64,000 nt of DNA. Source: Malus domestica (taxonomy: Eukaryota > Streptophyta > Magnoliopsida > Rosales > Rosaceae). The DNA is taken from assembly GCF_042453785.1 (NCBI RefSeq), contig NC_091675.1, forward strand, positions 7,948,501 through 8,012,500, written 5' to 3'. A program made the translations under genes and the position numbers. Below, piece after piece: positions 56,780 to 64,000 of this stretch (within the stretch, counting starts at the first letter, position 1; each line of letters begins with the position of its first letter). The notes beneath the pieces were generated by a model. The model saw nothing but the letters and a program-made list of their open reading frames with translations. It was not told where the DNA came from and did not search any database.

Positions 56780-57540
56780 TGGAGAGCTTTACCCAGATGG
56801 GTGTCAGGGAATTAGTTTACCATATCGCATTGGAGAACAATTAGTTTATCCTCTCGCATTAGAAAGCAATTAGTTTATCCTCTTTCACTAGAGAGCAAAC
56901 CCATATGGGTGTCGATGAATTATTTTACCATCTCGCACTGGAGAGCAATTAGTTTATCCTTTCGCACTGGAGAGCAAACCCAGATAGGTGTTGGGGAATT
57001 AGTTTACCCTATCGTACTGGAGATCAATTAGTTTATCCTCTCACACTGGGGAGCAAACCCATATGGATGTCGGGGAATTGGTTTACTCTCATACTGGAGA
57101 GCAATTAGTTTATCTTTTCACACTAGAGAGCAAACTCATATGGGTATCGGGGAATTGGTTTACCCTATCGCACTGGAGAACAATTAGTTTATCTTCTTTC
57201 ACTGGAGAGCTAACTCATATGGGCGTCGGGGAATTATTTTACCATCTCGCACTGGAGAGCAATTAGTTTATCCTCTCGCACTGGAGGGCAAACCCATATG
57301 GATGTCGGGGAATTAGTTTACCCTATTGCACTGGAGAGCAATTAGTTTATCCTCTCACACTGGAGAGCAATGGGTGTCGGGGAATTGGTTTACACTATCG
57401 CACTAGAGAGCAATTAGTTTATCTTCTCACACTCGAGAGCAAACCCATATGGGTGTTGGGGAATTGGTTTACCCTCTTGCACTAGAGAGCAATTAGTTTA
57501 TCCTCTCACACTGGAGAGTAAACCTAGACAGGGTTTTGAG
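56780..57540. repeat. Tandem array, about 85-90 bp unit, eight or more copies
   Basis: Each unit contains CTGGAGAGCAATTAGTTTATCC, CTGGAGAGCAAACCCATATGG and GTGTCGGGGAATT. Copies differ by point changes and one is shortened. It lies in the 3' untranslated part of the gypsy element, next to its left LTR. Confidence 0.92.
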
Positions 57541-57569
57541 CAGTTGTTGTGGACAGCAGTTGAGCCAGG

Positions 57570-58950
57570 CTTATGAGTGACTTCTTGAATCTTCATTGAT
57601 AACAAAGAAATAAATCAACCGTGCTGAAAGGTAGAAACTACATAACAAACTGGATAATATTTGTCTTGCGAGGCCTTGTTCGTCAAGCTGCTTAAGACTT
57701 TGAACTTATTTGGAAAAGCCCAAACGGGGCTAAGGGGGTGATGGAGACTTTCCCTGCTTGTGTAGGTTGTTTCGTTGACCTGTCAAGATACTCATCGCAT
57801 CGACCCTCATTTGTCAGCTTCTCAATGTACTGCTTCCACTTTAGGCAATCGTTGGTAGTGTGGCCTGGTCCTTAATGGAATGTGCAATACTTTGTATGAT
57901 TCAGCCTGGTAAGATCGCATTTCATGGGCGGCGGCAGTTCGAACCAAGGTTCATTCTTGAGCTTGCGGAGAATTTGGCCGATTGGAACTGTGAACTTGGT
58001 GAATGTTTCAGGCCATGAGTCTTCTTTGGTCGAGGAACGTTCCATGTGCTTATTTTCTGACTCGTTTTTGTTAGACTGCTTGGCCTCATCCCATAATGCA
58101 TGTTTTTATACCAAAGTATACGAAGTTGTTAGGGTCAGTTATTCTCCCATGATCATTTTTTCGAATAAAGGATGTTCGGTAGGAAGCCCATTTCTGAATG
58201 CTAACGTTGCTATGTCCTCGTTGCAGCCAACAATCTTGGCCTTCTCAGCTTTGAACCTCTTGACATAGTCGCAAATTGTCTCCCTAGGGTCTTTTATGAT
58301 GCTGAAAAGATGGTCGGATGTCCTTTTGATTGAGCGGTTAGACGAATACTCCTTAATGAAAAAAAAAGAAAGTTCATTGAAACTTCGGATCGACTGCGGC
58401 GGTAGAGTGAAACCAATCTTGGTCCTCGCCTTGTAGAGTTGTGGCAAAATTTTTGCACATAAGCATGTCGTTGTTCCTGTAGAGGATCATGGTACTGCGG
58501 TAGTGCTTGAGATGTCAATCCGGATATTCATCTCCCTTGTATGGAGTGAAGTGAGGCATAGTGAACCCGCAAAGTGGATCTATCCACTCGATCTCATTCG
58601 TGAATGGTGACATGCTTATGTTGGTCATGTATCGTCGAAGCGCATCGTCAGCAGGCTCTTTACGTTGGAAATTGCACAATCGTTCAGTTAGAAGCCTCTC
58701 AACTTCTTCTTGAATTTACCTCTGCTGAGGCAATGGAACTTTCGGCTGCCCTCGGTCGTGACCTATGGGTTTGGGCCACTCTTTCCTATGATCAACTCGT
58801 CTATGCCGCGGTTGCAGTGCATATGGCATGTTCCTGGCAGGCAAACAGGCTGCTCGCAGATTGTCGGTTGAACTTGAGTCGAATTTAGTGACTGTTTCTC
58901 TCCGTCTACCGTGCTGCTTACTCCAATGTGAGGTGGAGAATACTCCTTGC
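57570..58950 (-). pseudogene. Gypsy gag remnant
   Basis: The best block, 58447-58139, reads FTLPPQSIRSFNELSFFFIK, then TSDHLFSIIKDPRETICDYV and LAFRNGLPTEHPLF. This is the retrotransposon gag domain (PF03732 type) of Ty3/gypsy elements. Further down the minus strand (about 58050-57750) come the connector and KYCTFH-GPGHTTNDCLKWK, a zinc-knuckle region with a stop replacing one residue. Upstream (58952-58716) is the divergent N-terminal part. Several frameshifts and stops are present, so no complete capsid is encoded. Confidence 0.85.
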
Positions 58951-59499
58951 AAGCCTAGTTGTGAATGAACATTTCACCTGGAAGGTTATCCATATTGATA
59001 ATCGGAGTGTGACTTCAACCGTGAACATATGATCGTCCATGGGCTTGATAAGGAATGCACGCTCATCCACGTGATAAGATGAGAGTATACGCTATCCCAA
59101 TGATCCAGGCGGGAAAGTAAACCACCAGAATGCTCGGATCATGGTTGGTTGATAGGTTGTTTGCCAAACGCTGGTGGAGAGGTTCATCTGCCCTTATCCT
59201 ACTTCGGGACACCTCGTTCGAGGCACGTTGGATCTCAATGCGTTGCAAGAGTTGATTCACCAAGGTTGTCTGTTGTGCAAGGACGCTCGTCAACTATATG
59301 ACTTGTCGAGACAAGTGTTGTTCACCATTTAGATTAGAAGAACTTGGAAGAAATGTGCCTCCTTGAGCAGTGGAAGTGTGGTAGGCTCCGGGTGCAAGAT
59401 TTGAATTGGAAAATGTCAAATCCACGGAGAAACGTGGTGAAAATGCCCCCGGTTCCATCGTAGGCCCATAAACTTGAAGTCAGGAATAATTGAACTAAC

Positions 59500-59700
59500 C
59501 TTAGACCGATTTGGGCTGCTTGGAATGCCACGAGATCAGGCTGGGCTGCGAGAGCAGGCTGGGCCATGAGAGTGGGCTGCTTAGCGGAAGCAAGCTGGGC
59601 CGCGGGAGTAAGCTGGACCACGAGAGCAGGCTGGGCCGCGGGAGTAAGCTGGACCACGAGAGCAGGCTGGGCCGCGAGAGCAAGCTGCTCAACGTGTGAT
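59500..59700 (-). repeat. 30-bp coding-type tandem repeat in gag leader
   Basis: On the minus strand the frame reads AQPALVVQLTPAAQPALVVQ and similar units; the nucleotide unit is GGGCCGCGGGAGTAAGCTGGAC with ACCACGAGAGCAGGCT. The GC content is far above that of the rest of the element. It could encode a low-complexity linker upstream of gag or be untranslated. Confidence 0.75.
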
Positions 59701-60989
59701 GCTCGCGAATATGAAGCTTGGGCTCGGTTTGGCAACGCATTGGGCTCGCGTTGGGCATGAAGTGACATGGCTCAGGCCGTAGCTTTGGTGGCGTGGGCCT
59801 TGGATAGCACGGCTTGGTGCTGCTCCCCTTAAGATCACATTTAGTCTCGTGGATTACCGCGGTCCCATTTCTTGAATATTGGAATTTTCACTCATGGACT
59901 TTTTTAAATTTCTAGCCATTGTATTTCTCTTTTACGTTTTGTCAAAGAATATTTGCAAATAAAAAATTCTAATAATAAGAACGTACGAAAAAATACAAGT
60001 GGACTAGAAAATAGAGAAAAACCTTTTTATGCGAGAGTCTTCTATTAGTGTGTGACTCTTCTCTCAATGAAAGCACCAATTTGTGGATGCAAATTTCTTT
60101 CTCCATGATCTTGGACAAAATTGCACTTACAAAACAATTAACACTTTTGGTTAAGGTCAAAAGCCTCACGCGTCCACAATGAATGAGGGGGATTTGGCCA
60201 AAGAACCTCCGATGCCAAAGTTAGAATTTAGAGAGAAAAATGTTTATAGAGTTTTTGGAGTTTTGCAAGAGTGTGGACTTAGGTTTTTAAAGAAAAATGG
60301 GTAGTATTTATAGGGCATGGCCGGTCCCATTTGGAGAAAAGGTGGCCGGCCTTTGGGATGCTTTTTGTGTGCATTTTGTGGTTTAATGTGTGAGTTATTT
60401 GACAATTAATGGATTAATTAGGTAATCAATCCATTAATTAGCCAGTTAACACATTTTTGGAATGAATATTTGAGAGGTTATGTACTGTATGTGGAATATT
60501 TTGTAAGTTATGGAATGATAGCTAATTGATTAGCTAAAAGAGGGAAAAAGAGGTAAAAATATATGGAATGAAATAGGTTTTGGGAGTTACCTTGTAAGAG
60601 GGATTTGATGAGATGGTTTTTGAATTGTTACATTTTTTGAGTACTTTTAACTTGGTTGAGGGATGATTGCCCGCTACTTGCGCGTAGGAATCTCGTTGTA
60701 CCTCAAGGGTACTTTTGTCCTCTTTTGTCTAGAAATCCACGTGTCGCCTTGTGATTATTTTTGGCTCCACAAGAACCTCCAGTTTAACATGCGTGGATAG
60801 TGGCTAACTAATAAAGAAAACAAGAGATAAAACCTAAAACTAACTTACAGTCCGTCTGGTAACGTTTTCGATATGCACGAGATATCTTTAGAACTCGTCT
60901 GAAAGGTATGTACGTACTATAAACATGCTACGTGTATGTTAGTCTACGTTGTCTGAACTATATTTTCCAGTCCTTTTTCAAGCACTGCC

Positions 60990-62428
60990 TTATCCCAGAA
61001 GTAGTAGCTTCCTTAGCTTTAGATTATTCACTCAAATCTTCCAAAAAGTCGTCTCATGCATTGCTAGCCAGCATGAGGCAAGCCAACCACAGTAGAGACG
61101 AACTGAGAGATAAAAAAGCTCCTCCGCCAAGAAACCCAGTTTTGGCCGTAAGGCAACCGCTGATATTTCGATACACGTTGTTGTGGTGGTGCCTGCTGCT
61201 CTGAAATTGTTGGCCATAACAGTAATGCCGCTGCTAATCCGATGGCACCCTTGTGTTCTTATAACCACCACATTAGCGCTCAAATTCGACGAATATTGCA
61301 ATTCAAGACCAATAGATTAATCACGTCACATTTTGACAAAAATAACACACGAGAAGCAATGCGAGACGTTTTTACATCTTCGGAACTCGTGTTGTTGAAA
61401 AAATATGACGGAATTAAGCTTATTGTTTTGGGGTTGCAACGGTTAGTAAAATAACTACAATGACTAAAGTGAAACTCCACCACATCAAGAAGCACTAGAT
61501 TTATACTTTGGGCCTTTGGCCTTCGTAAAAGCACTTTCAGACAAGGATACTAGTATAAAAGATGGACTTGGATTGACTGCTCTCCCCATCTCATGCCTTT
61601 TCCATTCTCTTTTATTTTTATGATCACGATTAAGTCACGTCAACATTTTATATTCCTATTACTTTTTGTCTTATTATTTTTATAAAAAATAAATATATAA
61701 TGTTAACGTAACTTAACCGTGACTATAGAAAATAGCAGGAGATGGGAATGGCATGGGATGAGGAGGGCAAACAATATAATCCAAGTCCATAAAAGATAAA
61801 GAGATCAGTGGCACTGGTGAATGACTTACAGAGTGATGACGAAGAAAGTAACAAATAAAGTGCTTTGGAGAAAAGCACGGGATGGAACTGATTTGCCTTT
61901 GTAGGGGTAAAATACAGACAGGAATCCGGTGAAAAGAACAGGCCACAAGAAATGCGTAGGACCGATATCCATATGCAACGGTTGGATCAGACGGGTACAG
62001 TGGGTATTTGCACATGCCTACCCTATTCCGGCCCACTATTGGGACACCAGCTGCAGGCTACAACAACCCAAAACGATATTTTGTTATAAATAAATTAAAA
62101 AAGCAAATGGTAGGTTACCTGGTGCGGTTAGGTCCATCCTTCTCGTCCGGGGTTTCACCTAAATTAATGTAGAATATCCCTGCAGTGATTAACTACAATC
62201 ATTTGATGTGATTCACCGCCGCATGATTTAAAATAAATTGTTCGAATTTTTTAGTTCGTTGATTCTAGACACATGATTCGAAGAAGATTTCAATTCCAAA
62301 AAGGATGAATACTCAAAGGGAGTAGTTAAAGATTCCAGAAATTGCAAAAACCTAATGAAAATATGATGATCATGAGATTGTGGTACCTCTGCAACAATCA
62401 AACCCATTTTTATCGTAGTCACTGCCAT
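60990..62428 (-). pseudogene. DUF1218 paralogue, decayed
   Basis: The same three-exon layout as 51649-53218. Exon 1, 62428-62397, reads MAVTTIKMGLIVAE and lacks the FGVLSFVFGVIA helix. Exon 2, 62057-61830, reads PAAGVPIVG, then CKYPLYPSDPTVAYGYRSYA, with a one-base insertion near 61930 that shifts the frame before YPYKGKS. Exon 3, about 61240-60990, keeps GLAAALLLWPTISEQQ, TAKTGFLGGGAFLSL and SLLWLACLMLASNA; a TGA follows at 61056-61054 where the family has arginine (NAREDFLE), and another frameshift lies near 61180. A family A MITE occupies intron 2. It could still be transcribed, but it cannot make a full protein. Confidence 0.88.
61562..61790. mobile_element. Family A MITE in the DUF1218 pseudogene intron
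   Basis: Arms ATGGACTTGGATT and AATCCAAGTCCAT, with inner GATCACGATTAAGTCACGTCAAC and GTTAACGTAACTTAACCGTGAC. The TSD is not exact. Confidence 0.75.
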
Positions 62429-62439
62429 TGATAAAAACT

Positions 62440-63395
62440 CAACTTGATCACCAAGCTTTATATGTACTAGGAATTAATCCCTGCATTAACCAAATAAATA
62501 TGATTCAAGTGAATTAAAATATCCACTTGATCATTATTTAATAAATATATATATATTTTTGGAAGAAAAAACAAATTAATACTTACTATTGTTCACTGTG
62601 GTTTGAATGGGATGAGAGTTCTTATGTGATTTATGATATGCTCAGAAGAATCGCAATTAGTGTCGTTAAAGGAGTGTACAACTACACTTCGCGTTTAAAC
62701 ATATTTCCATACTTACTAGTGTTAAAAGTAGATATTTAAGAAACGGCACTATACATCTAGTCACAACAGGTTGCGTGACACTTTCTATTCGAGAGTGAGG
62801 AGAATTCCATTGGTTAAAAATGAGAGTCCCATTTTGGTACTAATTAGAGTGGTGGGTTCATAAGTACTTGACAACAAGTTGTATTTTTTATGTCGTATTA
62901 TTTTTGTGTCATGTAAAACTGCAAACTAAAATTGACCTGTTAGTTTGTATTGCACAAATTTTCTATTATTTTTCGTATTATTTTCGTAAAGTTACTATTG
63001 AAAAAAAAATACACAATTTTTCTATTCAAAGACCACAACTTACCCACCAATAATTTTGAACTCTTTATGAACATTTCAATTTTGTAAAATAATCATATTT
63101 TGCCATATTAAACATCCACCCACTGTCCATCTCACCGAACGACAAAACTAATCAACACCAAGTAACATGTTTGGTATGAAGCAAACTATCAAGACAAAGC
63201 AAAGCAAGAAGCCTTGATTTTATATGAATTATCAAGTAACATGTTTGGTATTTTAGTATTTTAATTTTTAATATGTACTATATGGTCATTTTACACAATT
63301 AAAAAAGTTTAAGCTGATAGTGGGACGTTCAGTTTTCCTGGTCAAAAACATTCACTTTATTAAAAGAGTGAAGGTACAATTTGTGATAAATGGTA
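62440..63395. other. Promoter side of the DUF1218 pseudogene and AT-rich DNA
   Basis: No gene seen. ATCAAGTAACATGTTTGGTAT is repeated at about 63160 and 63232, suggesting a small local duplication. Confidence 0.4.
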
Positions 63396-63404
63396 ACAAA
63401 TAAA

Positions 63405-63642
63405 GGAAGCAAATTCTATGTCCTCCCATTTTTCGTACATTTTTATTTTGTGTGGTTACGGTTAAACCATATCAATATTTTATATTATTTTTTATAGAGA
63501 TGATAAGATAAAAATAAATAGTAATATAAGATATTGACGTGACTTAACCGTGACCACACAAACAGAATAACATAGAAAGTGGGAGGGCAACACAGAAAGT
63601 GGGAGGGCACGGATAGTGGGAGGGCAGAGAATCTGCCTCCAC
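63405..63642. mobile_element. Family A MITE with perfect 9-bp TSD
   Basis: Flanked by ACAAATAAA at 63396-63404 and 63643-63651. Arms GGAAGCAAATTCTATGTCCTCC and GGGAGGGCAGAGAATCTGCCTCC; the right arm carries three tandem copies of AAAGTGGGAGGGCA-type sequence. The 9-bp TSD places family A with Mutator-like MITEs. Confidence 0.9.
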
Positions 63643-63651
63643 AAATAAACA

Positions 63652-64000
63652 TTAGAAAGTACATAGTCAAAATTCTTAAAGAACAACATAATTAAGCTGG
63701 TTAAAACGCAAAGAGATTTTTGGAATGAACACCACCATCGTTCTAAGACTCAAAGAGTTTGTCTAGGATAAATCATCAATGAATATTAATTTTTTCCAAT
63801 ATCTCAACTCTTAAAAGATACAATATTGTTAAAGTACACATTATAACTCAAATTTGATTTGAAAATGGCCTACCTCTGCACTCAAGGTCGTATTTTGGTT
63901 TCAAATTTTCGCTACTAGCTACAAGTCATTCCAATTTTAAGCATATATAAACTCATGACCCTCGTGTAAGTGTGACCACCGCACTACATGAAGAAAGGAT
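63652..64000. other. No feature seen
   Basis: AT-rich DNA to the window edge, without a supported ORF, repeat or RNA. Confidence 0.4.

Larger units (their letters stand above)
55333..60771 (-). mobile_element. Gypsy-type LTR retrotransposon carrying gag only
   Basis: LTRs at 55333-56002 and 60082-60771 share most of their length and have TGTGGA...TCCACA ends (the start of the first is mutated). A perfect 5-bp TSD, AGAAC, is at 55328-55332 and 60772-60776. Orientation is minus: the primer-site region AATTGGTGCTTTCATTGAGAG follows the LTR at 60081, and a purine tract AGGTGTGGGGGCATT precedes the other LTR at 56003. Only gag is recognisable; no protease, RT or integrase. Two tandem arrays lie inside. 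The right LTR has an extra block of about 20 bp at 60420. Confidence 0.93.

Noticed and set aside
56200..56844. Plus-strand ORFs in the gypsy element
   Set aside because: They run against the element's coding strand, match nothing and end within the tandem repeat region.
1..64000. CRISPR arrays, bacterial operons, phage or organellar DNA
   Set aside because: Repeats are plant transposons and tandem arrays without regular spacers; genes have plant introns.

Overview
The window is plant nuclear DNA: AT-rich, intron-containing genes with GT/AG splice sites, Ty1/copia and Ty3/gypsy remains, a tRNA-derived SINE, hAT and Mutator-like (MULE) MITEs, and plant-type proteins (PRMT5, DUF1218, COQ4, plastid YBEY, NRT2.5, formin). 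The mix of repeats suggests a woody rosid, probably Rosaceae (apple or pear type); this is inference, not proof. No bacterial, organellar or viral genome is present.

Layout. (1) 0-14 kb is a stack of nested transposons. A Ty1/copia relic on the minus strand (1886-10513, TSD TTAGC) has been split by MULE-like MITEs, two hAT-like elements with 8-bp TSDs, two SINEs and a 1.8-kb long-TIR element whose core is about 1.4 kb of GAA/TTC repeat. (2) 14.08-21.12 kb is a larger long-TIR element. It contains a complete non-autonomous LTR retrotransposon (14966-19042, TSD AGTTT) carrying captured pieces of host genes (a formin FH2 exon and NRT2.5). (3) 22.0-22.6 kb holds a small open membrane-protein gene. 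(4) 24.2-26.9 kb is a broken COQ4 copy on the minus strand, with a truncated LINE (12-bp TSD). (5) 27.5-29.7 kb is a second copia relic interrupted by an 886-bp hAT element. (6) 31.5-33.0 kb has remains of a coiled-coil protein gene and of YBEY. (7) 36.5-36.9 kb is a broken acylpyruvase (FAHD1-like) gene. (8) 39.2 kb is a 122-codon orphan ORF. (9) 43.4-50.4 kb is a complete 23-exon PRMT5 gene on the minus strand with three disabling lesions. (10) 51.6-53.2 kb is an intact three-exon DUF1218 membrane-protein gene; a decayed paralogue lies at 61.0-62.4 kb. Between them sits a gag-bearing gypsy-type element (55333-60771, TSD AGAAC).

Only DUF1218 (201 aa), the 184-aa membrane protein and perhaps the 122-aa ORF look intact. 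Every other recognisable host gene copy is broken, often by TGA where a CGA arginine codon is expected, which fits slow decay of duplicated, methylated gene copies. Family assignments were made by reading translations and recalling family sequences; no database search was run.
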